This document shows, piece after piece, positions 34,412-44,009 of a DNA stretch of 64,000 nucleotides. The notes below the pieces were generated by a model. It ran no database searches. It saw only the letters and a program-made list of their open reading frames with translations, and was not told the origin of the DNA. The stretch comes from an uncultured Flavobacteriaceae bacterium (GTDB lineage Bacteria; Bacteroidota; Bacteroidia; Flavobacteriales; Flavobacteriaceae). Made by a program: the position numbers and the translations under genes. Position 1 is the stretch's first letter; each line of letters opens with the position of its first letter. Location: NCBI GenBank assembly GCA_947494695.1, contig CANLWB010000008.1:124001-188000 (forward strand). Reading direction: 5' to 3'.

Positions 34412-35869
34412 ATGAAACAAGATGTTAAACACTATCCCTGCTACATAAATGGAGCATGGTTAGATAGTGCTTCAAGAGATGTTATAGAGGTACAAGACCC
34501 TGCAACTAACGATGTATTTTCAACGGTAACAGCTTGTACCGTAGATGATGTACAATATGCTCTGGAAACTTCAGAAAAGTCACAAAAAAGCTGGGGCTTA
34601 TTACCAGCACAAACGCGTGCTAATTATATCTATGCCATTTGTGACAGACTAAAAGCAGAACGTGAACATTTTGCCAGATTATTGGTCATGGAACAAGGAA
34701 AGACCTACCCAGAAGCTTTGGGAGAAGTCGACGACACCATTCGATATATGAGCTATTCGGCAGAAGCAGCACGTCGTATTCAAGGCGCTGTCTTTCCTTC
34801 AGATAATCCTAACGAACGCTTAACGATACATAAAGTTCCATATGGTGTAACCGTAGCTCTATGTGCTTTCAATTACCCACTGGCACTTATTGGACGTAAA
34901 TTAGGTCCTGCTTTAGCCACGGGGAATTCCATTATATTAAAACCACATGAACTAACACCAGTTACAGCCTCTGAATTTTGTCGTTTAGTACATGACGCCG
35001 GAGTCCCTAAAGGTGTTGTCAATATGGTATCTACAAAAAATGCCCAGGCGGCATCGCTTTTGGTAGAGAGTCCAATAACCAAGTTAATTAGCTTAACGGG
35101 AAGTACCAACGCCGGACGTGCTATGTATCGAGCCGCGGCCGATAATATTACCGGAATGATTTTGGAATTAGGAGGAAAAGCCCCTTTTATTGTTTGTCAT
35201 GATGCCGATATTGATAAAGCGGTCGAAGCTGCGGCCATTTCCAGATATGCCAATTGCGGACAGGTATGTATTTGTAACGAAATGGTCATGGTAGATGAAC
35301 GCATAGCAGATGAGTTTACAGAGAAACTAATTAAGCGAGTTAAACAAATACAAGTTGGAAATCCATTTGATGAATCGACTCACATGGGTCCTAATGTAAG
35401 CACTTTAGGTTTAGACCGTGTCAACCAATTGGTACAACAAAATATCGCCGAGGGAGCCGAATTGGTATTAGGTGGAGGACGACCAGATGGCTCCCAATTT
35501 GAAAAAGGAAACTGGTACGCACCAACCATACTTACAAATGTAAAAAACGGAGATGCCACAACAAAACACGAATTATTTGCTCCGGTACTACCTATTATGA
35601 AAGTTTCTGGATTTGATGAAGCCATGGCACATTCCAACGCCAGAGAAGAAGGCTTATCTGCTTATTTATTTACCAACGATTACAAGATCCATCAAAAGGC
35701 TATTGATCAATTAGAAGTAGGAACCATTTTTATAAACAAACAAATCGTTGGATACATTCAAGGGTACCATTCCGGACATAAAACTTCTGGTCTTGGAGGT
35801 GAAGATGGTATTTACGGTGTTGATGAGTATTTACAGAAAAGAACGATTTATATGGATTATTCCAGTTAA
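34412..35869 (+). CDS. NAD(P)-dependent aldehyde dehydrogenase, AldA-like
   Basis: The 485-residue enzyme carries VALCAFNYPLALIGRKLGPA, the NAD-binding SLTGSTNAGRAMYRAA, the general base Glu in LELGGKAPFIVCHDADI (about 252), and the nucleophile Cys near 285 in CGQVCICNEMVMV. The C-x-C-N-E context and overall pattern are like lactaldehyde/glycolaldehyde dehydrogenase AldA rather than acylating enzymes. It would oxidise an aldehyde to the acid that the CoA-transferases then activate (inference from operon). It is the last gene of the unit; the next gene is convergent. Confidence 0.88.
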   Translation: MKQDVKHYPCYINGAWLDSASRDVIEVQDPATNDVFSTVTACTVDDVQYALETSEKSQKSWGLLPAQTRANYIYAICDRLKAEREHFARLLVMEQGKTYPEALGEVDDTIRYMSYSAEAARRIQGAVFPSDNPNERLTIHKVPYGVTVALCAFNYPLALIGRKLGPALATGNSIILKPHELTPVTASEFCRLVHDAGVPKGVVNMVSTKNAQAASLLVESPITKLISLTGSTNAGRAMYRAAADNITGMILELGGKAPFIVCHDADIDKAVEAAAISRYANCGQVCICNEMVMVDERIADEFTEKLIKRVKQIQVGNPFDESTHMGPNVSTLGLDRVNQLVQQNIAEGAELVLGGGRPDGSQFEKGNWYAPTILTNVKNGDATTKHELFAPVLPIMKVSGFDEAMAHSNAREEGLSAYLFTNDYKIHQKAIDQLEVGTIFINKQIVGYIQGYHSGHKTSGLGGEDGIYGVDEYLQKRTIYMDYSS

Positions 35870-35959
35870 ATACTCAAACATTTTTAAACATAGTAAAGTC
35901 TGAGCCAACTAGAATTTATAGTACAAGGAGGCGTGTGCGATGTTGAAATGGCAGTGAAA

Positions 35960-36313
35960 TCAATTTAAGAAAAACAGGTAATCAATGTCTGGTACAGATA
36001 GTTTGCTAAAAGGTTTTTTCGTGTTTTGTAAAACTAAATCTTTTAATGCTTGCAATTCTTGCTTATTAAGCATTATGGTAAGATTATGTTGTACGGTTTG
36101 AATTGGGATTTTACGTGTCATTGCCGTTCGCTCGTACTTTGTTTCCCAATAATCAACATCTATCGCTCTTAAAAACTTTTGAAACGAATCGAGTTCCTCT
36201 TCGTTTAACTCAATACAAATATTATTAAATGTTAGACGATACATTTGACAACCTTCACAATAAGAAAGTTGTCCGTGACAATTTTTGGCGATGGTATGAG
36301 TTTGATGACACAT
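35960..36313 (-). CDS. DUF6686-like small protein at the end of the iron operon
   Basis: The frame can open at a TTG (36334), but the ATG at 36313 starts MCHQTHTIAKNCHGQLSYC and leaves an 11-bp gap to the PepSY gene, so I prefer it (117 residues). A Cys/His-rich N-terminus (C2, H3, C12, C19, C22 by this start; CEGCQMYRLTFNNI) suggests metal binding; the rest is helical (LNEEELDSFQKFLRAID). I recognise the DUF6686 pattern. Its repeated place with PepSY reductases points to iron metabolism, but no activity is known to me. Confidence 0.7.
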   Translation of the reverse strand: MCHQTHTIAKNCHGQLSYCEGCQMYRLTFNNICIELNEEELDSFQKFLRAIDVDYWETKYERTAMTRKIPIQTVQHNLTIMLNKQELQALKDLVLQNTKKPFSKLSVPDIDYLFFLN

Positions 36314-36324
36314 ATGGTATTGTT

Positions 36325-38535
36325 TTAATAGCAATCTGTAATGAGTTGCCCACTAGTCTTTATATCTTTTAAAGAAATCTTCAATTTTTCCAGTGCAATA
36401 TATTCTATGGTTTTAATAACCTCTTTTTCCATAGCTACAGAGCCACATATCATGATAACGCCATTATTTTTCAATACGCGACTAATTAAATCTTCATTTT
36501 CAAGAACCGCATCCTGTATATATTTCTTTTGACTTTCTTCTTTTGAAAAACTCAAATAAAGCCCAGAAAGATTATGAGTATAAAAAGCTTGATCCACCAA
36601 ACCCGAATATATTTGAAACGATGCCTGTGTTCGGCCTCCCCAAAACAAATAGGTCTTCACTTCTCTGAAGCTTTTATCATTAAGCATTCCCAAAAACGGG
36701 CCTATTCCTGTCCCGTTGGCAATCATAACAACTTCTTTTGCAGAAGTAGGACATTGAAAGTCTTTGTTCCTCTTTACATCTGCTAATATCATATCGTTTT
36801 CTTTAAGTTCACTAAAATACGTGGAGCATATTCCATGCTTATGCTTTTTAATACTCAACACCATGTTTTCATTTATTTTCCCTATAGAATATAAGCGCTC
36901 CACGGTGTCTCCCTTTGGATATACGCTAAGCAAATCCCCCGAAGTAAATTTCAATTTTTGTGCAGGTTCCAACTCCAATAAAAACGAATCATCTCGATTT
37001 AGTGCAGATCGGCCTACTACTTTAAATAATGTTCTGTTTTTTAAATTCGCTGTTCTAATCGGTTCTTCTATTTTCAAGGACAAACCTTTAGCTTTCCCCC
37101 ATGACCTGGCCCAATCTTTAAACGCTCTAAAAGATTGATTATTTATTTTATGAAGTGATAAATTTGGCACAAATTTTTGATGCAGCTGCAACATGGAGTC
37201 AACGACAATAGCATAGTTGCAAAACCCTTTATAGGCCAAAGAACCAAAACCAACTACAGCATATTCAAGTGTATTTTGTGGTTGAATTTGGGACACCAAC
37301 TTCTCAAAATTATTAGCGTTTGCTGGAGGTTCTCCGTCCCCATAAGTAGATGTTAAAATAATGACATGTTGTGCTTTTTGGTATGTTGAATAGGCATTTA
37401 ATTCTGATATAAAAACGCGCTTCCCTATTGCCGTTAAGGCGTTATATAAAGCCATTCCAAAACTAAATGTATGCCCTGTCTCAGACCCAACCAAAATAAT
37501 AAACTCTACAGAGTCTTTGTCATACTTATTTTTTAGCCTAACCTTATTCTTTTTACGATCTATACTTATGGCAAACCCGGAGTACATAAAAAATAGAATT
37601 GTGACACAGGTAGTCAATAACATTAAGGACCACCATATGTTCCCCTGCCCCGTATGTAATGTCAAACTCAAATTTGAGGTCAATGCTGTTAAGCCATAGA
37701 GTTCTTCACGTACTACTTCTCCCGAATATTGATTAACCAGTAACGCTCTATCCTTAAGTTTTATAAAGAAGCAATCTTCAACATCATCTGAAAAAGGAAA
37801 TTCCACTTTCAAAACATCCCTTAGAGTCAGATTTTCAAAAAGATTAGGAGCATCACCATTCGTTTTTGTGGTATGCTTTTCTGGTGCTTCATGTATGGAA
37901 TGCGAAACCTTTCCCGAAGGCAATACCGAAAACTTTTCCAGAGACAAGTAGACTCCAGTTAATGTCACTATAAGGATAGGAATTAAAGCATATCTACCTA
38001 TAGTAACATGATAATACTGTTTAAAATCTTCTTTAATGACTCTTGAAAAGAAGCGTTTGCTCCCCCCTTGTCGTTTCATAACTAAAATCACACCTGTAAT
38101 AGCTATTAAAAACAATAAAAGGGACGCAAGTCCGACAATAATTCGTCCGGTAGATTTTAAAAACAGAGACCGGTGTAGATTAGTTGCAAACTTAAAAATT
38201 GGAGCTTTTTCAATAATATCGCCTATTTTTTTTGCAGTAAATGGGTCGATGTAAAAGGTTTCATTTTTCCCCGCTTTCGTTATAACCGAGGCGGATACAA
38301 AGTCGTTTTTGTCAATTTCTATACTAATTATGTCGTCATATTCAGACTTCAAACCTTCTATAGTTGTATAAATAGAGAGACCTTCAGCATGTTTAACAGC
38401 GTAAGGTTTTAACTGATTTGAAATGGGTTCGAATGCCAAAACAATACCAGTTAAAGTGGCTAACAAAATAAAAATAGACGATGATATGGCCAATGTTAAA
38501 TGACTATACCTCCATATAGAAATGGTCATGGGCAT
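36325..38535 (-). CDS. PepSY-TM flavodoxin reductase (sulfite-reductase-flavoprotein-like), probable ferric reductase
   Basis: The 736-residue fusion has PepSY-associated TM helices at about 14-34, 130-152, 182-202 and 300-320 with PepSY domains between, then a cytosolic flavodoxin domain (VGSETGHTFSFGMALYNAL, ILTSTYGDGEPPANANNF) and a cytochrome-P450-reductase-like FAD/NADPH module (DDSFLLELEP, FTSGDLLSVYPKGD, IANGTGIGPFLGML, FWGGRTQASFQIY, NNGVIMICGSVAMEKEV). It should pass electrons from NADPH to a periplasmic acceptor, probably ferric siderophore or heme. It is encoded 7 bp after the DUF2271 gene and is part of the iron-acquisition operon. Confidence 0.88.
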   Translation of the reverse strand: MPMTISIWRYSHLTLAISSSIFILLATLTGIVLAFEPISNQLKPYAVKHAEGLSIYTTIEGLKSEYDDIISIEIDKNDFVSASVITKAGKNETFYIDPFTAKKIGDIIEKAPIFKFATNLHRSLFLKSTGRIIVGLASLLLFLIAITGVILVMKRQGGSKRFFSRVIKEDFKQYYHVTIGRYALIPILIVTLTGVYLSLEKFSVLPSGKVSHSIHEAPEKHTTKTNGDAPNLFENLTLRDVLKVEFPFSDDVEDCFFIKLKDRALLVNQYSGEVVREELYGLTALTSNLSLTLHTGQGNIWWSLMLLTTCVTILFFMYSGFAISIDRKKNKVRLKNKYDKDSVEFIILVGSETGHTFSFGMALYNALTAIGKRVFISELNAYSTYQKAQHVIILTSTYGDGEPPANANNFEKLVSQIQPQNTLEYAVVGFGSLAYKGFCNYAIVVDSMLQLHQKFVPNLSLHKINNQSFRAFKDWARSWGKAKGLSLKIEEPIRTANLKNRTLFKVVGRSALNRDDSFLLELEPAQKLKFTSGDLLSVYPKGDTVERLYSIGKINENMVLSIKKHKHGICSTYFSELKENDMILADVKRNKDFQCPTSAKEVVMIANGTGIGPFLGMLNDKSFREVKTYLFWGGRTQASFQIYSGLVDQAFYTHNLSGLYLSFSKEESQKKYIQDAVLENEDLISRVLKNNGVIMICGSVAMEKEVIKTIEYIALEKLKISLKDIKTSGQLITDCY

Positions 38536-38542
38536 GTGACAA

Positions 38543-39043
38543 TTATTGAGGCATCATACGTACATAGCGTATAAAACCATTACCTTCTACTTTACTTTTT
38601 ACAGATTCTGATGTTAATTCAAATTCAACATCATCTTTATAATATTCCTGATCTTCAACAGCAGATTCAAAACGCATTTTGTACCCCTTATCTATCTTGT
38701 CATTATCTATTTGAACAACACTTATAGTACGTCCGCCACCACTAATGGTAGCCCCTGTTATAGCATCTATATCCGTTCTTGTTTTCCCTTGAAATTTCCA
38801 CCATTCGGTAATATCAAAATACCACTCATCATCATCTCCCTGAACATATAAGGTCTTTTCGTATTCACCCTTCGGATTTAATAATGAAATGGCGATATAC
38901 GCCCCTTCACCTTCATAGTTGGTCATTTGGATCATGCATTTATAAGAGGTCACATCCGTCCGTTTGTTCTTAAATCCAAATAACACAACCAGAATGAGAA
39001 TAAATACAGGAATCATTTTAAAAGCAGTTGTATGTTTCATCAT
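38543..39043 (-). CDS. DUF2271 exported protein of the iron operon
   Basis: The 166-residue protein has an N-terminal hydrophobic helix (FKMIPVFILILVVLFGF; anchor or signal) and a beta-rich domain with YKCMIQMTNYEGEGAYIAIS, GDDDEWYFDITEWWKF, and DAITGATISGGGRT, the DUF2271 pattern. The D-A-[IV]-T-G-A-T motif recalls the FMN-attachment motif of flavin-transferred proteins, which might be meaningful next to a flavin reductase. It lies 1 bp after the ankyrin gene and 7 bp before the PepSY gene. The function in iron uptake is inferred from context. Confidence 0.8.
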   Translation of the reverse strand: MMKHTTAFKMIPVFILILVVLFGFKNKRTDVTSYKCMIQMTNYEGEGAYIAISLLNPKGEYEKTLYVQGDDDEWYFDITEWWKFQGKTRTDIDAITGATISGGGRTISVVQIDNDKIDKGYKMRFESAVEDQEYYKDDVEFELTSESVKSKVEGNGFIRYVRMMPQ

Positions 39044-39044
39044 G

Positions 39045-40538
39045 TTATTTTAAAAAGTTAATATCGATATGGTTATCATTGAGTAATTCATTTTCTTTCG
39101 CTAAATCGTAAACAGATTCTTCAAAGTCGGTTTTAATTGTCTTATCTGCCTTAATTGATAATAAATACTTTAAAACGTCCTGGCTAGTTGCTTTCATTGC
39201 TGCCACATGCAATGGGGTAAGTCCGTCCTTATTTTTAGTATTCACATCAATTCCTAAGGAATTTACATACTCCAACAAATCTATACTACCCTGATGAACC
39301 GCCAGATGAAACAACGTATTTCCATCATTCTGAACCCTTTTTACATTAAATCCTTGGCTTGTTAACATGTTAATTTTTTGTGTAAAGTCGTTATGTTTAT
39401 TAGGATTAAAGGTTTTAAACAAATAAAAAGCAAGGTTATGTCCCTTTCCATCTACAATATGAACATCTGCTCCCCGTTCCACTAAAAAATTGGAGATTGA
39501 AGGGGCATTCCCCATAGCTTTAGTAAGAGCAGATTGTCCATTGTTATTAATATGGTTGATGTTTTTGGTGTTCTTGGCTAGTAATTCAATTATTTCTAAA
39601 GCGTTTCTACCACAAGCATTCATTAACGCCGTGTTACCATGCCTATCAACCTGATTAGCATCTGCCCCTTTCTTTAAAAAGTAGTTTATAGTTTCTAAAT
39701 CTTTATTGTCGTAAGCTAAATTATGCAGAGGTGTAATACCATCTTTATTAGTAATATCTGGTCTCACCCCCAAACCTTCCAAATACTTAAAAAAGTCAAG
39801 AGAATTATATCCGCTTCTAGAGCCTTGAGAGGCTAGTATCATCGCATTGCCTCCATTACCATTGAGCTTGTTACCCAAAAACCCCTTTGTCATTAATTTT
39901 TTCAGCATTATTTTGTTTCCCGCTCTGGCTGTATAATTAAATATGCCATTACCATGATTGTCCTTGCTATCCAAGCTTAATCCTTTCTTTTCAAAGTATT
40001 CAATCAGCTCAAAGTTCTTAAGATATGGAACTAATAACAGCAGGGCATTCGCTCCATGTTCATCCTTATCATACTTTATATCGATGCCATTTTTTATGCA
40101 TAAATCGTAAATATCTGTATTTGTTATCCCAGCTGCTGCCGCAAATGTCAACACCGAAAAATTATGAGAATCCTTTAAATCCATTCTGGCATTGTTGGTA
40201 ATTAAATACGTCATCAGTTCCAAATTATCCTTATAAGCCGCCCAAAAGACATAAGTTCGTTTATCGTGAGTTAACTTATTAACACCATTTCCTGTTTTCG
40301 AAAGAAGGTGTTTAATGATCATATTTGGTACCTTTTCCAGAATCGCATATACAACAGCATCAAACCCAAAAGAATTTAATTCTGAAATATTATGGCCTTC
40401 TTTTATCTTTTGCTCTATCATTTCGATTGTTGGATTTGCTTTCCAGAAATCCCGTTTCCAAAATATATTTTCCTGCGCCTGTAATAGATTTACAAACACT
40501 ATACACACTATGAAACACTTAAAAATTCTCATATTCAT
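39045..40538 (-). CDS. Exported ankyrin-repeat protein
   Basis: The 497-residue protein has a signal peptide (RIFKCFIVCIVFVNLLQAQ) and about ten ankyrin repeats, for example GITPLHNLAYDNKDLETINYF followed by LKKGADANQVDRHGNTALMNA (each cited in part), and DGLTPLHVAAMKATSQDVL. It would act in the periplasm as a protein-binding scaffold. It lies 2 bp before both neighbours, between the TonB receptor and DUF2271 genes, firmly in the operon. No enzymatic motif is present. Periplasmic ankyrins have been tied to oxidative-stress defence elsewhere, so protection during iron uptake is one possibility. Confidence 0.85.
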   Translation of the reverse strand: MNMRIFKCFIVCIVFVNLLQAQENIFWKRDFWKANPTIEMIEQKIKEGHNISELNSFGFDAVVYAILEKVPNMIIKHLLSKTGNGVNKLTHDKRTYVFWAAYKDNLELMTYLITNNARMDLKDSHNFSVLTFAAAAGITNTDIYDLCIKNGIDIKYDKDEHGANALLLLVPYLKNFELIEYFEKKGLSLDSKDNHGNGIFNYTARAGNKIMLKKLMTKGFLGNKLNGNGGNAMILASQGSRSGYNSLDFFKYLEGLGVRPDITNKDGITPLHNLAYDNKDLETINYFLKKGADANQVDRHGNTALMNACGRNALEIIELLAKNTKNINHINNNGQSALTKAMGNAPSISNFLVERGADVHIVDGKGHNLAFYLFKTFNPNKHNDFTQKINMLTSQGFNVKRVQNDGNTLFHLAVHQGSIDLLEYVNSLGIDVNTKNKDGLTPLHVAAMKATSQDVLKYLLSIKADKTIKTDFEESVYDLAKENELLNDNHIDINFLK

Positions 40539-40540
40539 AT

Positions 40541-42964
40541 CTAAAATTTATATCGTAATGTCGATCCAAAAGTTACAGGTGATATTCTGTTTAAATACAC
40601 CGTTCTATAGGCATTATAGCCTAATTCATTAAATGCATTATTTACAAAAACATCCAACCCTAATCTTGAATTAAATTGATAAGACATTTGAATATTCACC
40701 GTAGTATAAGCCTTTAAATCGAATGGTTTAATTCCGGGTTCTACGCCTGCATGGGTATAATTTCTGGACCATACATTGTGTGGGCGCGCTCCTAAATAGT
40801 AAACTCCGGCACCTAACGATAAGCCCTCAAATGTATTTTCAAAGCTATATCTCGTCCAAAAGTTAGCCGTATGCCTAGGTGTATTTAATGGGCTGGAGTT
40901 ATAATAGTAGGATACATGATCTTTATACCTGGCATCCAAGTACGAGTAGCCGGCAATCACCTCCAAGTTAGGCAAAACACGACCTATTAATTCTACCTCA
41001 ACACCATTTCTGGTATCTTCTCCCCCTTTTAAATAATACCCCAGGGATGTACCATTACCGTCCAAAGCTTCCAGATTTAAGTTCTTGCTAGAAGTTAAAA
41101 AGTACGTAACATTAAATCTTAAGGCATTGTCCAACCAGGTGGACTTAATTCCGGTTTCATATTGATCCCAACGTTCGGTTCCCAGTTCGTTACCATTAAT
41201 ATCGCTATAAAAAGATGTCATGGGGTTAGAGCTACTGGCATAAGACCCAAATACAATAATATTTTTTATAGGTTTTATATTAAACCCAAGTAAGGGGTTT
41301 AAAGCATCATCACGTTTAGCCCCCGATAGGCTTCTACCTATAAAGTTCCCTTTAGTTCGTTCTAATGAGGAGTAGCGAAGTCCTAGAAATACGTCTGCCC
41401 ATTCGGTTAAGGTTATCTTATCCTGAACGGTAAATCCATAAGATTTTGTGTTAGATCCGGTAGCTCTGTCCGGATTTAACATCACGCTCACACCATCTGA
41501 TAATATGTTATCTATGGGCTGGGTAACATCGATAATATCAACATAGGAATCGGTTGCCGGGTAGGTCGTTGTATAAGCCGTATTATCGAATTCTGTATTT
41601 CTATAATCAACTCCTACCTGAAATGTATGTTTCAAGAATCCTGTTTGAATATCTTTACCCAACAAGTCGATTTGCAGAACACTATTTTTATCAGCTCGAC
41701 CACCGGCATAATATTCTCTATATCGCTGTCCGCCGGGAAGCACATCCAGGTTGGTTCTACCTCCGCCCTGAAAAACATAAGCAGACTCCTCGTAAGTCTC
41801 TAAATGAGATGAAAAGAGTCCAGCTTTCAAACTCAAACTAGAACTAATTTCTCTTTCAAATCTAATAGCATATGTTGTGTTTACCGAGTTACTTCTATCT
41901 GAATCAAACCCTAAAAAATTATGATTTGGAAGTCTATAAATTTGGTTTGTAGCATAATCGCCTAAATTGACCGTTCCCTGATCTGGAGTTACACTATCAT
42001 CGGTATAATCCATTTCCAAAATAATACGTGTCTTATCATTAGGTTTCCAGGCTAAAGACGGGTTCACATATAGGCGTTCTGAATTCACATGACTCCTGTA
42101 ACTATCGGCTCTATCGTAAGCACCTGCAACTCTAAATGCAATGGTTTCATTATTATCCAAAGGCCCGTAAAAATCGAACGCAGGACGAACCATGCCATAG
42201 CTTCCTGCCCTAAAACTTACTTCTCCCCCTTCGTAAAACTTGGGTGTTTTAGTCGCAATATTAATAACACCCCCTGCAGACCCAAGGTCTCCTCCTAGTC
42301 CCTGACTAATAGCCGATACACCTTTTAATACCTGAATATTATCAACTCCAGCCATATCTGTAATGACACCTATTCCCCTAAAATCGGAATTAATTCTAAC
42401 TCCATTTTTCAAAATAGGAATTCCTCTGTACCCACGTAGAGACATACTCTCCCTTGTATTCCCATAAGTTGCAAAGGTGTACACTCCCGCTACGTTTTTT
42501 GTTACATCTCTAAGTGTTAGAGCATTTTGCTTATCTATTAATGCATGAGATAGTATAGATATACTTTGTAGCTGCTCGTTGGGAGGCAACGGTAATCTGG
42601 TTAATGTTTCTAATTTTTCTGCTCTTTTTGTTCGTGTTCCAAAAAGTTCTACTTCTTCCAATTCTGTATTGGTACTAAGTTGAAAAACAATAGTATCTAT
42701 ATCGCCATTCACTTCAATACTCAGAGAACTTTTATTGTATCCAACGGCACTGGCTATGATATTATATGTTGAAAGCGGAACGTTTTCAATAGTAAACCTA
42801 CCAGCATTATTCGAAGATGTTCCGAATTGGGTTCCCTCCAGATATACGCTGGCAAATGGAATAATTTCGTTGGATTCGTTTTTTACAAGCCCCTTTAATG
42901 TTGCTTGACCATAGGAAGCACACACCGAAAGGATCATTAACCATAGTGTTAATCTTTTATTCAT
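40541..42964 (-). CDS. TonB-dependent siderophore-type outer-membrane receptor
   Basis: The 807-residue receptor has a signal peptide (LWLMILSVCASYGQ), a carboxypeptidase-D-regulatory-like domain (about 20-100: LKGLVKNESNEIIPFASVYL), a plug (LTLRDVTKNVAGVYTFATYG, SLRGYRGIPILKNGVRIN, QGLGGDLGSAGGVINIATKT), and a 22-strand barrel ending in TFGSTLRYKF. Plug motifs place it with ferrichrome/catecholate siderophore receptors. It is the second gene of the operon starting with the DUF6607 gene. It should import a ferric siderophore using TonB-ExbBD encoded elsewhere. Confidence 0.92.
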   Translation of the reverse strand: MNKRLTLWLMILSVCASYGQATLKGLVKNESNEIIPFASVYLEGTQFGTSSNNAGRFTIENVPLSTYNIIASAVGYNKSSLSIEVNGDIDTIVFQLSTNTELEEVELFGTRTKRAEKLETLTRLPLPPNEQLQSISILSHALIDKQNALTLRDVTKNVAGVYTFATYGNTRESMSLRGYRGIPILKNGVRINSDFRGIGVITDMAGVDNIQVLKGVSAISQGLGGDLGSAGGVINIATKTPKFYEGGEVSFRAGSYGMVRPAFDFYGPLDNNETIAFRVAGAYDRADSYRSHVNSERLYVNPSLAWKPNDKTRIILEMDYTDDSVTPDQGTVNLGDYATNQIYRLPNHNFLGFDSDRSNSVNTTYAIRFEREISSSLSLKAGLFSSHLETYEESAYVFQGGGRTNLDVLPGGQRYREYYAGGRADKNSVLQIDLLGKDIQTGFLKHTFQVGVDYRNTEFDNTAYTTTYPATDSYVDIIDVTQPIDNILSDGVSVMLNPDRATGSNTKSYGFTVQDKITLTEWADVFLGLRYSSLERTKGNFIGRSLSGAKRDDALNPLLGFNIKPIKNIIVFGSYASSSNPMTSFYSDINGNELGTERWDQYETGIKSTWLDNALRFNVTYFLTSSKNLNLEALDGNGTSLGYYLKGGEDTRNGVEVELIGRVLPNLEVIAGYSYLDARYKDHVSYYYNSSPLNTPRHTANFWTRYSFENTFEGLSLGAGVYYLGARPHNVWSRNYTHAGVEPGIKPFDLKAYTTVNIQMSYQFNSRLGLDVFVNNAFNELGYNAYRTVYLNRISPVTFGSTLRYKF

Positions 42965-42998
42965 AGTTTAATAATTAGATTGTTTGGGTATTCGGGCT

Positions 42999-43904
42999 TT
43001 ATTTTATAACAAAAGATTCAATCACTTCATTAATTTCTGTGGCTTTAGTGTAGTCCTCAGAAAACAAGTATTTAAAAAGTACTTTATTATCGACCTTCGA
43101 TTCCAAGGCTAAATTTTGATTTCTGTTATAAACTTCAGTCCATTTATGACGTACTAAAGCCCATTTTTCACGATTTTTGTTCCACCACTCTACGGCTGCA
43201 CGGCATCTACTGTCGTCTACCTTGACATAAGTATTATAACCTTTTTCCTTGGCAAGAATAATATCTTCTTTTCCGGTTTCCCGAATCACTTTAGTATTAT
43301 CCTGGTCGTGTACCCAGCCATAGTTCGTAATCTCATGCCTATTGCCTCTCACAGTGACATTATAATCACTTCGTTTGGTATACTCGCGTCTTGGAAGTGG
43401 GGCATCTGTAATGTTTTCCCAGTAGCTTTTCCCATCTACATGCACCCAGGTTGCCGAACCTTCATATCGCGGACTATCATCCACCTGATATACTTTCTGG
43501 GTCCATTGCCCTTTCACCGCTGGTTTTGATTTAGAAATATAATTCCATGTATTATCCCCGTTAAACATGTAAAAATTGGTGTTCTCATACAGCCAATCTT
43601 GCCTCCAGTGTTTTACAATATGAGGTTTTGAAGGGTCCCCAACCTGAAGTAAATGCTGAATTGAGATTTTATCTTTACCATCTTCAACCAACTCTGCCCA
43701 CTCCAAACCTTTAGCAATTTTTGTTTTAGATGGCTTGTAAAGCGAGTCTTTACTGTAATTAAAAGTCTCTGCAAAGTTAAAGGTCACCTCATAGCAACCA
43801 CACATTTTTTTAATGGCTTCAGCATCTTGTTTTTTCTTGTTTTGAGCATTTCCGTGTATCGAAAATGTTAAAATTAATATCAAACAAACAGTTAATTGTT
43901 TCAT
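42999..43904 (-). CDS. DUF6607 exported protein, first gene of the iron operon
   Basis: The 301-residue protein has a signal peptide (KQLTVCLILILTFSIHGNAQ), then KKMCGCYEVTFNFAETFNYS, GLEWAELVEDGKDKISIQHL, VKHWRQDWLYENTNFYMFNG, and a C-terminal helical part. I recognise the DUF6607 family, found with TonB receptors and PepSY reductases in Bacteroidota. The MCGCYEV segment offers a Cys pair. No enzymatic role is known to me. It begins the six-gene minus-strand unit and shares a 105-bp divergent promoter region with the heme-type receptor. Confidence 0.75.
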   Translation of the reverse strand: MKQLTVCLILILTFSIHGNAQNKKKQDAEAIKKMCGCYEVTFNFAETFNYSKDSLYKPSKTKIAKGLEWAELVEDGKDKISIQHLLQVGDPSKPHIVKHWRQDWLYENTNFYMFNGDNTWNYISKSKPAVKGQWTQKVYQVDDSPRYEGSATWVHVDGKSYWENITDAPLPRREYTKRSDYNVTVRGNRHEITNYGWVHDQDNTKVIRETGKEDIILAKEKGYNTYVKVDDSRCRAAVEWWNKNREKWALVRHKWTEVYNRNQNLALESKVDNKVLFKYLFSEDYTKATEINEVIESFVIK

Positions 43905-43956
43905 TATTAGTTTTTTAAATTTATAGGTTAAAAAAAATCAAAAAATTCACTTATTC

Positions 43957-43979
43957 TTATTTAGACTGAATTAAAATAA
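43957..43979. promoter_or_regulatory. Possible Fur-type operator in the divergent iron promoter
   Basis: An imperfect AT-rich palindrome (ATTTAGACTGAATTAAAAT, centre 43968, about six of nine pairs) overlaps the region just upstream of the -7 box of the plus-strand receptor. Position between two iron-uptake units makes Fur control likely, but the match to a Fur box is only partial. Confidence 0.35.
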
Positions 43980-43983
43980 AATA

Positions 43984-43991
43984 TATATTTG
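43984..43991 (+). promoter_or_regulatory. Probable -7 box (TATATTTG) for the heme receptor operon
   Basis: TATATTTG fits the TAnnTTTG consensus and ends 18 bp before the ATG at 44010, giving a very short leader. The possible Fur site lies directly upstream, over the expected -33 region. Confidence 0.5.
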
Positions 43992-44009
43992 CTGCAAATT
44001 TAATTAAGA

